A stretch of 64,000 nucleotides of DNA from Candidatus Nitrosopumilus sp. (GTDB lineage: Archaea; Thermoproteota; Nitrososphaeria; Nitrososphaerales; Nitrosopumilaceae). The DNA is taken from NCBI GenBank assembly GCA_003331425.1, contig QOOS01000002.1:1-64000 (forward strand). The letters are read 5' to 3'. This document shows positions 45,210 through 52,855 of the stretch, in pieces. How positions within the stretch are numbered: position 1 is the stretch's first letter; each line of letters opens with the position of its first letter. Below the pieces are notes generated by a model, which ran no database searches, was not told the DNA's origin, and saw only the letters and a list, made by a program, of their open reading frames with translations. The position numbers and the translations under genes were made by a program.

Positions 45210-45593
45210 TCATTTTGCACGTATTGGTTTTAAGAAAATTTCATAAATCATTAAGATAGACAGTAAAGGCGCACTTGTTATTTGATTAGTTGCGGAATTA
45301 AAAAATCCCAAAACAAAAGATTCAGACAATTTCTTTTTTACTTCTGGACGATTCATAGCTTTAGACATTTTCTTTTTTTCATCTTCAGTAGCTTTTTTAC
45401 CCTTATTGTGCGGAGTCATTCCTTTTTTAAATTGGCTAACAGACATTTTCTTTTTAGTTTCTTCTGAATAAATCCCAGTTCTTCCTTTATTCCATGCCAC
45501 TTGACCTTTTTTTGATTGAGAAATTTTTTGTCTAGTTTCTTCTGAAAGTTTTTCACCTTTTTTCGCCAATATGATTTTCAATATCTTAAACAT
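45210..45593 (-). CDS. NUMOD3-repeat protein without nuclease domain
   Basis: 127 aa from ATG 45593; the longer track ORF runs through tRNA-Gly. It contains tandem NUMOD3-type DNA-binding repeats: LSEETRQKISQSKKGQVAWNKG, YSEETKKKMSVSQFKKG and ATEDEKKKMSKAMNRPEVKKKLSES. Such repeats accompany GIY-YIG or HNH homing nucleases, but no catalytic domain is present. The C-terminus is hydrophobic and odd. It is the first ORF 3' of the tRNA, a usual place for integrated elements. Confidence 0.6.
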   Translation of the reverse strand: MFKILKIILAKKGEKLSEETRQKISQSKKGQVAWNKGRTGIYSEETKKKMSVSQFKKGMTPHNKGKKATEDEKKKMSKAMNRPEVKKKLSESFVLGFFNSATNQITSAPLLSILMIYEIFLKPIRAK

Positions 45594-45632
45594 TAAAAAT
45601 AATTCATACTTTGTCACGGTACTTAAGTCCAG

Positions 45633-45655
45633 AGATGGTGCAGTTACCGGGATTT
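45633..45655. repeat. tRNA-Gly 3' end copy (candidate att site, proximal)
   Basis: Partner of the repeat at 38292-38314, with one mismatch in 23 bases. Here it forms the genuine CCA, acceptor strand and T-arm part of tRNA-Gly(GCC). The two copies enclose 7.3 kb. Confidence 0.6.
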
Positions 45656-45712
45656 GAACCCGGGTCACGTACTTGGCAAGCACGAGTACTAACCAGACTG
45701 TACTATAACTGC
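45636..45712 (-). tRNA. tRNA-Gly(GCC), CCA encoded
   Basis: Minus-strand cloverleaf: acceptor GCAGTTA/TAACTGC, D stem GTAC/GTAC, anticodon stem CGTGC/GTACG with loop TTGCCAA (anticodon GCC), T arm CCGGG-TTCAAAT-CCCGG, discriminator A and CCA. 77 nt, no intron. Confidence 0.95.
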
Positions 45713-45776
45713 AACAATTCAAAGGGTTGAATTTGCAGATTTAAGCGTTTTTAAGCTTTCATTGCTTTAGTAGTAT

Positions 45777-46040
45777 ATGGATGAGATTCTTTTAAAGAAA
45801 ATTGAACAAAAAATTCAAGATAGCATTTCCAATAAAGATGATATTAAGGAATTGATTAAACTACTTTCTACAATAGATGGTTCCAAATCGTTCGCGCTGG
45901 GAATTGTAGTGGGGAGATTGTACAATACTTTTTTCTATCAAAGTAAAAGAATCCTTAAGCGAGAACCAACTAAGAAAGAATTTGAAGATTTTTTAAAATA
46001 TATTGAAAATAAGAAATCTGATTTAGAACGTTTATGGTGA
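45777..46040 (+). CDS. Small helical hypothetical protein
   Basis: 87 aa, fully helical in appearance (KKIEQKIQDSISNKDDIKEL, then FALGIVVGRLYNTFFYQSKR). A TATA-like AGTAGTATATGG precedes the ATG. It converges on rpl10e with a 9-nt overlap. Not assigned to a family. Confidence 0.6.
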   Translation: MDEILLKKIEQKIQDSISNKDDIKELIKLLSTIDGSKSFALGIVVGRLYNTFFYQSKRILKREPTKKEFEDFLKYIENKKSDLERLW

Positions 46041-46541
46041 TGGTTTATTCCATTCAATTACTTTGATTGTTGGAGTACCTGGTAGTTTTACACATGCTCC
46101 GTGAAGTGCTTTCTTTGCTGCAGTTAGATATGTTTCACCATTAACGTATAATTCCATAATGCATTGTCCTTGTCTTACTCTTGCACCTAGACTGGTTGCT
46201 TTACCCCATGATCTTCTCATACCTTCTGAAACTCTATCTGCACCAGCAGTGGCAATTTGTTTATTTTCTCTTAGGAGATTATGTGGATAAATTCTAAGTC
46301 TTGAATAGTAGCCTGATTCACCTGTTGTTTTTTCTAGTGTTTTGTTTGCTGCTAATCTGGTTGATTCAATAGCCATATGTCTAATTTGAAGACGTTCATT
46401 CATCAATAATTGAACACAGTATTCGTATGTACCTCTTTTACCACCTTGAAATTTTGCAATTTTAATTTGAGGTTTTCCTTTGATGTATTCTTTTCTTGTG
46501 AATACTTGACCTGTTCCGTCTCTATAGTTTGCACCATGCAT
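46032..46541 (-). CDS. rpl10e: Ribosomal protein uL16 (L10e)
   Basis: 169 aa from ATG 46541 (the track adds five residues). MHGANYRDGTGQVFTRKEYI start, RMAI-like segment RHMAIESTRLAANKTLEK, and RVSEGMRRSWGKATSLGARV are typical of archaeal L10e, which sits near the tRNA-binding centre of the 50S subunit. Transcribed divergently from endA. Confidence 0.94.
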   Translation of the reverse strand: MHGANYRDGTGQVFTRKEYIKGKPQIKIAKFQGGKRGTYEYCVQLLMNERLQIRHMAIESTRLAANKTLEKTTGESGYYSRLRIYPHNLLRENKQIATAGADRVSEGMRRSWGKATSLGARVRQGQCIMELYVNGETYLTAAKKALHGACVKLPGTPTIKVIEWNKPSP

Positions 46542-46638
46542 GATAATCTCAACCATGAATGCCCATATTTTAACGGTTAGCAGCTATTTGGTCATATTTC
46601 CAATGCTTATATGGAAATCTTCCATTTTTCTCAATAAT

Positions 46639-47202
46639 ATGGATGAGGGCATTGAAGTTCGTGGAGACTTGATTTTAGATCAAGCTTGTATCTCTGAACA
46701 CAAAATGATCCATGATCTTGAACAAAAGGGATTTGGTGAAATTGATCAGGGAAAATTATTTCTCAAATCTTTTGAAACATTGTATTTGCTATACACTCAA
46801 AAATTATTTTTAAAGAAAAATAAAAAACAAATTGATTTTGATACTTTTATGAATATTTGCCAAAAAACAAATCCTGAAATTCTTACAAAATTTTTGATAT
46901 TTAGAGATCTAAAGACTAGAGGATATGTTGTTAAAGATGGATTTGGATTTGGTTCTGATTTTCGAGTTTATGAAAGGGGTCATTTTGGTGAGAAAGGCGC
47001 AAAATTCTTGATTTTTGGTCTTAACGAAGGTCAACAAGAGAAGATGGGTGCATTACAAAAAAAGATTGATGAGATTACTCAAATGGGAAAAGAACCAATT
47101 ATTGCAGTAATTGAAAGGCGTGGTGAAGTAATTTATTATAAAATTAATAAAATGAATTTTCTAGAAAATAAAAACCGTTTAGAAGGTAATTTTGAATTTT
47201 AA
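46639..47202 (+). CDS. endA: tRNA-splicing endonuclease EndA
   Basis: 187 aa from ATG 46639; the longer track ORF overlaps the L10e start region. The C-terminal catalytic fold is present: LIFRDLKTRGYVVKDGFGFGSDFRVYERG carries the Tyr, and MGKEPIIAVIE carries the Lys position. The usual His before the next strand (xHSKxLV) is replaced by Gly (EKGAKFLIF), with a His seven residues earlier. It could be a structural partner of a second subunit elsewhere. It would process the tRNA-Ser intron in this window. Confidence 0.82.
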   Translation: MDEGIEVRGDLILDQACISEHKMIHDLEQKGFGEIDQGKLFLKSFETLYLLYTQKLFLKKNKKQIDFDTFMNICQKTNPEILTKFLIFRDLKTRGYVVKDGFGFGSDFRVYERGHFGEKGAKFLIFGLNEGQQEKMGALQKKIDEITQMGKEPIIAVIERRGEVIYYKINKMNFLENKNRLEGNFEF

Positions 47203-47855
47203 ATTTCTGTAACCCACTTTGTTGAATATTTCAAAAGATTATTTTTTTCAGCATACATAAAATCACATACTTCTACGTATTTTGTTTTATTTTGCCACAA
47301 ATCTTCAAAATCTTTTCTTTTTCTTTCCACTCTTGATTTGTCATTCCATGAAGTAAAAACATCGACGGATTCAAAATCTCTTGTTTGTGTTGAAAATGAT
47401 TCTTTTGATGTTCCTGTAAATGCCACTTGTTCATCATTTTCATCAATGAATATTCCAATTCTCTCAGAAAATGCATCGGCAATACGTTCTGAATTTGGAA
47501 TAGCAATTTTTAATTCAATTTGACCATTATTTACTATATTTTGTAATTTCTGAATTTTACTATTTTTGATAAATTTCCCTTCAAATGATTTTGTAAATTT
47601 TTCAGAAAATAATTTTGTAAATAAATTCAAATCTTCAGTTTTGAATCTGTGTCCTGTGATCATTCTTAATTTTGATTTGCCTGAACTGAAATTGTCAAAT
47701 GCCATTGATATTGTAGCTAATGCCTGAATTGATAGATAATTCACACATCTATCATATTCGATACAATTACTCAAACATGGGAAAAAGAATTCTGCAACAA
47801 TATCATCCACATCAGAACGATATTCTTCTTTTAAGTTGATATTTTTCAAACCCAT
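47199..47855 (-). CDS. Orphan phospholipase-D-like domain (helicase-associated type)
   Basis: 218 aa from ATG 47855; the track start at 47906 adds 17 residues and reaches the tRNA. The end resembles the PLD-like N-terminal domains of restriction-associated helicases: GIFIDENDEQVAFTGTSKES, then FESVDVFTSWNDKSRVERK. A canonical HxK is not visible. No helicase or methylase is adjacent. It starts about 50 nt 3' of tRNA-Glu, suggesting a leftover of an integrated defence module. Overlaps the endA stop by 4 nt. Confidence 0.55.
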   Translation of the reverse strand: MGLKNINLKEEYRSDVDDIVAEFFFPCLSNCIEYDRCVNYLSIQALATISMAFDNFSSGKSKLRMITGHRFKTEDLNLFTKLFSEKFTKSFEGKFIKNSKIQKLQNIVNNGQIELKIAIPNSERIADAFSERIGIFIDENDEQVAFTGTSKESFSTQTRDFESVDVFTSWNDKSRVERKRKDFEDLWQNKTKYVEVCDFMYAEKNNLLKYSTKWVTEI

Positions 47856-47907
47856 GGAATATGATTTGTGATTTTGATATTTAAGCCAATAACAAGAATT
47901 ATTCAAG

Positions 47908-47982
47908 TGCTCCCATCGGGATTTGAACCCGAGTCTTTGGCTTGAGAAGCCAAAATGCTTAACCGGACTACACTATAGGAGC
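47908..47982 (-). tRNA. tRNA-Glu(CTC), CCA not encoded
   Basis: Minus strand: acceptor GCTCCTA/TGGGAGC, anticodon stem TTGGC/GCCAA with loop TTCTCAA (anticodon CTC), T arm CGGG-TTCAAAT-CCCG, discriminator A. CTT follows instead of CCA. 75 nt, no intron. Confidence 0.93.
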
Positions 47983-48092
47983 TTGTTCAAAAACTACCTC
48001 ATCTTAATTTAAAGGAAATGTTTTGAGTTTGAATAAAGTTGTAAAACTTTGTAACTTAATTCCTTTATACAAAAAATACTGTGTGAGAATAT

Positions 48093-48977
48093 ATGGATTT
48101 AAAAAAATTTATTGAAAATCAGGGACTAGCTGATTTGCCTGTTGGATTGGGGGGATGTCGAAATTCAGATTATTTTTTTGATTCTTGTGATTACGATCTA
48201 ATGGTTTTTGATGAAAATTCCTCAAATAATCAGATCATTCCATTTGAAAATGATATCATTACAATTCATCACTCATCTTTATCTGAAACAAATACAAAAA
48301 AACTTCTTCAATATGATAAATTAAAAATCATTCAAGACGAATCATGGAATTTGAAAATATTTCTTTCTAAAATTTCTGAAAAACGTGATTCTCTATTTTC
48401 TGATTTTGCAAAAAATTCTTTAATTGAATCTATATTTTGTTGCCAAAAAACTAAAGATGCAATTCAAAATGAGGATCCTTTTGCCGCATGTTGGCAAAAA
48501 TGTGCTTGCTACTATTTGGCTGATGCAATATCTTCTTTGAATCACAATTCTTCTAGCCCTTCACATATGCTTGATTCTCTTCGGAAATTTCCAAAAAACT
48601 CTACCAATAATCATATTTCCAATATTCTTCAAACTATTGGTATTGAAAGAGCGACCCCTACATTGTTAGAACGTATGCTAAAATCTTCAATTGGGTTTTC
48701 TGATTTGATTGAACAAAATAATCATTCTGAATTAATTCAAAGAAAATATGATTATTTCATGGAAAATTCAATGCTTTCTGACTGTTATTTTTATTTGGGA
48801 TATATCAATAAAGAAAATTTTATTTCAATAAAAGATGAATTGAATAAAAAAGAGGATCTTATACATTTACTAAAAATTGCTTTTGACATTGAATCTGAAA
48901 CTAATCTGCTTTTACATCATGCAGAAACTATCCAATCTAGTTGTAGTCAAATCATTGAGACTTTTTCTCAAGGCTAA
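48093..48977 (+). CDS. Hypothetical protein with nucleotidyltransferase-like N-terminus
   Basis: 294 aa. The start (LPVGLGGCRNSDYFFDSCDYDLMVFD) resembles the G-S-x(n)-D-x-D pattern of Pol-beta-fold nucleotidyltransferases, with GG for GS and D-Y-D for D-x-D. The remainder is helical with several Cys (FCCQKTK, CWQKCACYYL), like the helical partner domain of minimal nucleotidyltransferases. Substrate unknown. Stands alone between tRNA-Glu and a metallothionein-like gene. Confidence 0.55.
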   Translation: MDLKKFIENQGLADLPVGLGGCRNSDYFFDSCDYDLMVFDENSSNNQIIPFENDIITIHHSSLSETNTKKLLQYDKLKIIQDESWNLKIFLSKISEKRDSLFSDFAKNSLIESIFCCQKTKDAIQNEDPFAACWQKCACYYLADAISSLNHNSSSPSHMLDSLRKFPKNSTNNHISNILQTIGIERATPTLLERMLKSSIGFSDLIEQNNHSELIQRKYDYFMENSMLSDCYFYLGYINKENFISIKDELNKKEDLIHLLKIAFDIESETNLLLHHAETIQSSCSQIIETFSQG

Positions 48978-49108
48978 TCTGATTTTTTATTTTATTTAAA
49001 ATTAATTTAATCACAATTTTTTAATTTTTATTATTATGTTTTGATTTGGATTTTAATAATTCACATCTTTGTACTAACCTTTTAAAACAAGTTAAATCTT
49101 GTTTTATC

Positions 49109-49255
49109 ATGGTAGATCAAGCATGTGGATGCGAAGCTGATAGCGGAGATCCAGATTACTCATGTGATTGTGCAATGCAAGGGGCCTGTATATGCAGTGC
49201 AGATTGCAAATGCAACACAGATGTTTGTAAAGAAGCTGTTTCTCAAATGAGTTAA
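49109..49255 (+). CDS. Metallothionein-like Cys-rich small protein
   Basis: 48 aa from ATG 49109 (the track start at TTG 49046 is not needed). Nine Cys in QACGCEADSG, YSCDCAMQGACICSADCKC and DVCKEA patterns. Alternating C-x-C and C-x3-C spacing is typical of metallothioneins that chelate Cu, Zn or Cd. A T-rich stretch follows the stop, possibly a terminator. Confidence 0.7.
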   Translation: MVDQACGCEADSGDPDYSCDCAMQGACICSADCKCNTDVCKEAVSQMS

Positions 49256-49288
49256 ACAACTATTTACAATCTAATTTTTTATTTTTAT

Positions 49289-49456
49289 TTAATCTTCTTC
49301 TTGCTCAAAGCCCCAAGATTTTACTAACTCTTTTTGGAACTTGTCTGCTTGTTTTTCATCTAATCCAAAACCACAATTTTTGTGAGTAGGAACAACTGTC
49401 ATTCCATCTAATTTGAATTCAACTTCAAACAAGTGTACTTTGGCACATTCGCACAT
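49289..49456 (-). CDS. 55-aa small protein with CxC start
   Basis: ORF below the track cut-off: ATG 49454-49456, TAA 49289-49291. It begins CECAKVHLFEVEFKLDGMTV and has another Cys in KNCGF, enough for one metal site. The final helix is acidic (KSWGFEQEED). Convergent with the metallothionein-like gene. Probably a genuine small protein; role unknown. The rest of the 49256-49580 gap is AT-rich with no clear feature. Confidence 0.6.
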   Translation of the reverse strand: MCECAKVHLFEVEFKLDGMTVVPTHKNCGFGLDEKQADKFQKELVKSWGFEQEED

Positions 49457-49580
49457 TTCTATTTTTTTTTGAATATTCCTCTATATTTGCCTATTTGAAT
49501 TGAATTTTTGTATGTATTTTTGGCATTTTTCAGGAATTTGAATAACGTTTAACTATCCGTTTGGACAATTTTTTTTAGAT

Positions 49581-51092
49581 TTGAAGGCGATCTTATCTAT
49601 TCCAATTATTCTTGTATTGTTTCTAGGAATAACCATGACTTCATCTGCATATGGCCAGATTGAAGCTGGTGGTGTAAGTTCTGAAGCATTCCCACCTGGA
49701 ACTACTTGGTATGCTGGTGAGGGCCTCAAAAAGGGTGATTTCTTTTCTTATTCAACATGTTATGTGGATTACAAAGAATGTGCTAATTTTGAAATAAATT
49801 TTTGGATTAAAGGTGATAAAGTAGTTGGTAGTGAAACTAAATGGTTAGCTGAAGTTGTTGTTTATGATGGCAATAAAGTAATTGTTGGTGAAATGGAACT
49901 TGGTAAAATTGCCCCAGAACCTACTGGTGGTACTCCCGACTTAGGTGTTTACCGTGGTGCATTCAAATCCTCAATTGCTTGGTTATCAGCTTTTGCAACA
50001 TCTGATGGAAGTTCTGGAGGAAAAGGTCCTAAAGCATTTGATGCTGCATCTTGGGGTAAAATTGGAAACATTGGTGGTCAACAAGTCGTTCCATTAGAAA
50101 TTGCAACAATTACAGTTCCTGCTGGAACTTGGGAAACTGTAGCAATGTCTTGGAAAACAGGTGGGGCTGTAAGTAAAGTTTGGATTGCAGATGATTTTCC
50201 ATTTCCAATAAAAGCTAAAACTTACACTCATGTTGCTGAAGGTATTCCCCCTCCAGAGTATGACTTTGAATTATTAATATATGAAAATAGATCAGACTCT
50301 CCATTTGTTGGAATTGAATCTACTGCTAATCAATTAGTTGAATCTGGTTGTGATACTGATATCCAAAAAGAAATTTATGTTAAAAAATCTAGTAAAAATT
50401 TTAGATATCAAATTCATACTGTCTATGGACCTGAACACCCAGTTCAAGGATGTGAAATACAATTTCTAGTTAGTTTCTTAAAATTTAGTGATGAAACTGA
50501 ATTTTTGAATCAAGTGCAATATGATATTTTTGTTGTAGATGATAATGGAATTCAAACAAGATCTATAGCACAAGAAGAAGGTAGACTGTACCTCTATTCT
50601 CCTTCTGGTCAGGCTCTAATTGATTTTATTGTTAAAGAGGAACCTGGAACTGCAAATTATGTGATCTGGGTATATGGATTATCTCCAGATGGTGTTGTTC
50701 CTCCTGGACCTTCTGATTATTTACAAATAGAAATCCCAATTCATGATTCCGATGGAGGCATACCTGTTGAAAAAATTCCATCATGGATTAAAAATAATGC
50801 CGGCTGGTGGGCAGATGGAACTATTGATGATAATTCCTTTGTTCAAGGAATTCAATTCTTGATCAAAGAAAAAATTATGAAAATACCAAAAACCACTCAA
50901 GGATCTGGTGGAGGTTCTGATGAAATTCCAACTTGGATTAAAAGTAATGCAGGCTGGTGGGCAAATGGTGACATAAACGATGCAACTTTCATTCAAGGGA
51001 TTCAATTCTTGATTGAAGAAGGAATTATGAAAGTTCCTCAACCACGTCAAAATACTTCTACTGGTGCTCCACCTCCAGGATTGTTTGGATAG
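49581..51092 (+). CDS. Secreted protein with two C-terminal W-rich repeats
   Basis: 503 aa starting at TTG 49581. A signal peptide (KAILSIPIILVLFLGITMTSSAYGQ) is followed by a beta-rich domain (YAGEGLKKGDFFSYSTCYVD) and a second one near 300 (VYGPEHPVQGCEIQFLVSF). Two copies of a 35-residue repeat end the protein: IPSWIKNNAGWWADGTIDD and IPTWIKSNAGWWANGDIND, each followed by FxQGIQFLIxExIMKxP. Such repeats occur in thaumarchaeal surface proteins and may bind the cell surface. Function not known. Confidence 0.75.
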   Translation: MKAILSIPIILVLFLGITMTSSAYGQIEAGGVSSEAFPPGTTWYAGEGLKKGDFFSYSTCYVDYKECANFEINFWIKGDKVVGSETKWLAEVVVYDGNKVIVGEMELGKIAPEPTGGTPDLGVYRGAFKSSIAWLSAFATSDGSSGGKGPKAFDAASWGKIGNIGGQQVVPLEIATITVPAGTWETVAMSWKTGGAVSKVWIADDFPFPIKAKTYTHVAEGIPPPEYDFELLIYENRSDSPFVGIESTANQLVESGCDTDIQKEIYVKKSSKNFRYQIHTVYGPEHPVQGCEIQFLVSFLKFSDETEFLNQVQYDIFVVDDNGIQTRSIAQEEGRLYLYSPSGQALIDFIVKEEPGTANYVIWVYGLSPDGVVPPGPSDYLQIEIPIHDSDGGIPVEKIPSWIKNNAGWWADGTIDDNSFVQGIQFLIKEKIMKIPKTTQGSGGGSDEIPTWIKSNAGWWANGDINDATFIQGIQFLIEEGIMKVPQPRQNTSTGAPPPGLFG

Positions 51093-51150
51093 TTCCTTTT
51101 TTGATGTCCTACATTCAAATTGTTGAATTTAGCTTTGGTGTTTGTTAATA

Positions 51151-51510
51151 ATGGCTGGTCTATTCAAGCAACCTAAACGTAAACTAAAGAAATTAGTTAG
51201 AGATGGGGAATATGATGATGCCATAGCATTTGGTAAAAGTCTCGAACCTGACTATTCTGAAGATTCCGATTTTATGTTCATTATGGGAAGTATCTACTTT
51301 ATTGTCGATGATGCAAAAAAAGCACTACCTTACTTTGAAAAATCTTTTCAATTAAATTCTGATGATATTGAAATGCTAACTCTCAAAACTAATGTTCATT
51401 TGGCATTGCAACAAAAAGATGAAGCAATAGATTGCTGTAAAAGAATTTTAAAACTAAATCCAAAAAACTCTGAAGCTGAATCTTTACTTGATCAATTAGA
51501 AAATCTATAA
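51151..51510 (+). CDS. Small TPR-repeat protein
   Basis: 119 aa from ATG 51151. Helix pairs such as GEYDDAIAFGKSLEPDYSED, KKALPYFEKSFQLNSDDIEM and DEAIDCCKRILKLNPKNSEA fit tetratricopeptide repeats, about three of them. The N-terminus is basic (KQPKRKLKKLV). It is a likely protein-interaction adaptor; partners unknown. Confidence 0.75.
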   Translation: MAGLFKQPKRKLKKLVRDGEYDDAIAFGKSLEPDYSEDSDFMFIMGSIYFIVDDAKKALPYFEKSFQLNSDDIEMLTLKTNVHLALQQKDEAIDCCKRILKLNPKNSEAESLLDQLENL

Positions 51511-51515
51511 AATAA

Positions 51516-51992
51516 TTACTTCTTTTTCATCTCATATGCATTTTCCATTAACCAATTGCAAAATGCTGTTACGTTTTCATCAAATTCAGTCCATATGTGT
51601 ACTGAATGTGGTAAAATATCAATTTTCCAATTGTCTGTAAAAACTCTGACTCCTTCTTTATTTTCATACATGTATGCATCCTCTGTTTTTACATCTCCTA
51701 ACATTTCGATTGCTTTTTGTTTGATTATTTCCCTATCCATTGGAAATCTTTTTCGATCATAATCTATAATTAAACTGAGATCCCTTTTTCCATACATTTC
51801 GTATTCTTCAATCCTTCCCTCTTTTGGGAAATTTACAATTAGTTTGATGTTGTATCTCTTACCTACTTCTTTTCCAATCTCTACTATTCTGTTGTACCCT
51901 AAACCTGGATTTTTTTTAATTAAAAATCTGATTTGTGCTAGTTCTCGATTTAATTCATTTTGCAAATCAGTGATTAATTCTGTAAATATCAT
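51516..51992 (-). CDS. Hypothetical protein, 158 aa
   Basis: Soluble, mixed helix and strand (NPGLGYNRIVEIGKEVGKRY, then YMYENKEGVRVFTDNWKIDI). No membrane segment, no Cys motif. Converges on the TPR gene with a 5-nt gap. Unrecognised; probably lineage-specific. Confidence 0.58.
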   Translation of the reverse strand: MIFTELITDLQNELNRELAQIRFLIKKNPGLGYNRIVEIGKEVGKRYNIKLIVNFPKEGRIEEYEMYGKRDLSLIIDYDRKRFPMDREIIKQKAIEMLGDVKTEDAYMYENKEGVRVFTDNWKIDILPHSVHIWTEFDENVTAFCNWLMENAYEMKKK

Positions 51993-52074
51993 TAAATGAT
52001 ATCTGAAAAATTCCTATTATAATCATTAATGCCCATCAAGATTAGTTTTTTTACAACTATGTCTGATTCAAGAT

Positions 52075-52719
52075 ATGGCAATGCCTGAAGGTTATGACGG
52101 ATTAAGAACAGGCGATGAGTCTGAAAGAACTGATGATCCTAATGAGTACAAGCGTACATGTATTGATTTCATTGAAGATATTTCTCATGATTATGAGGCT
52201 TGGGTTGATTATTACAAATTACCAGAAGATGAAGATAAACGAAGACGTGCTGGAATTCAAGCAACTATCACTAGAACAAACGAATGGCTAGCAAAGGTTG
52301 CACAATCAATCAAAGCTGTAGATGTAATCATGAATGATGGAATTCAAAAAATGGCTGAATCTACTGCAGGTAAACCTTTGGAAATTGGAGTTTTTGTAAA
52401 TCAAAAATCTGGATACACTGAAACAAAACCTGGTGTCATTGATGTTGTAGTTAGAGGACATCCTAGAAAAAATAGGAAATTAAAACTTGGTTATCATTTT
52501 AAAGATGATAGATTTAGAATTGAATCCACATGTGGTGCATACTTGGAAGAAACCAATTTACCAACTGGTGAGTTTGATGAACTAGATATACATCTAAAAC
52601 TCCATGCAGAAAATGCAAAACCTAGAGATGTAATTTCATTTACTGTCACACTTGGTGAATTTGAAAATGATGTGGAAATTGATAAACGTGGAATTTCTAC
52701 CGTAGTACATTTAGTTTAA
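52075..52719 (+). CDS. Hypothetical protein, 214 aa
   Basis: An acidic start (PEGYDGLRTGDESERTDDPN) leads into a helical stretch (FIEDISHDYEAWVDYYKLPE) and a beta-rich C-terminal half (VFVNQKSGYTETKPGVIDVV ... VVHLV). No catalytic motif is recognised. ATG 52075 is followed by an internal ATG two codons later. Conserved-looking but unassigned. Confidence 0.58.
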   Translation: MAMPEGYDGLRTGDESERTDDPNEYKRTCIDFIEDISHDYEAWVDYYKLPEDEDKRRRAGIQATITRTNEWLAKVAQSIKAVDVIMNDGIQKMAESTAGKPLEIGVFVNQKSGYTETKPGVIDVVVRGHPRKNRKLKLGYHFKDDRFRIESTCGAYLEETNLPTGEFDELDIHLKLHAENAKPRDVISFTVTLGEFENDVEIDKRGISTVVHLV

Positions 52720-52732
52720 TTTTTTATATTGT

Positions 52733-52855
52733 TTAGATATAGTCTGCAAATAAGTATAATCCAATTAACGTCATACCTAATGCTACAAAACCTAATTTGA
52801 CTAAAAATACTTTTGATTTACTTAATTGGGGAATAATTTTTTGTTTTAATAATTT
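52733..52855 (-). other. Open frame for a 40-residue membrane peptide following an in-frame stop
   Basis: Directly after the TAA of the split-barrel gene the same frame stays open for 40 codons and encodes a basic segment plus one membrane helix (KVFLVKLGFVALGMTLIG ... LFADYI). No ATG, GTG or TTG stands before the hydrophobic part. It may be a membrane anchor reached by stop read-through, a separate gene using an unusual start, or a cut-off remnant. Confidence 0.35.

Noticed and set aside
38292-45655. Integrase, transposase or replication gene inside the island
   Set aside because: All ORFs in the interval were read. None shows tyrosine-recombinase, DDE or Rep motifs. The island call rests on the repeats and gene content only.
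45594-45722. N-terminal 43 residues of the NUMOD3 ORF as given in the track
   Set aside because: These codons run through the antisense-free tRNA-Gly gene itself, so the true start is placed at ATG 45593.
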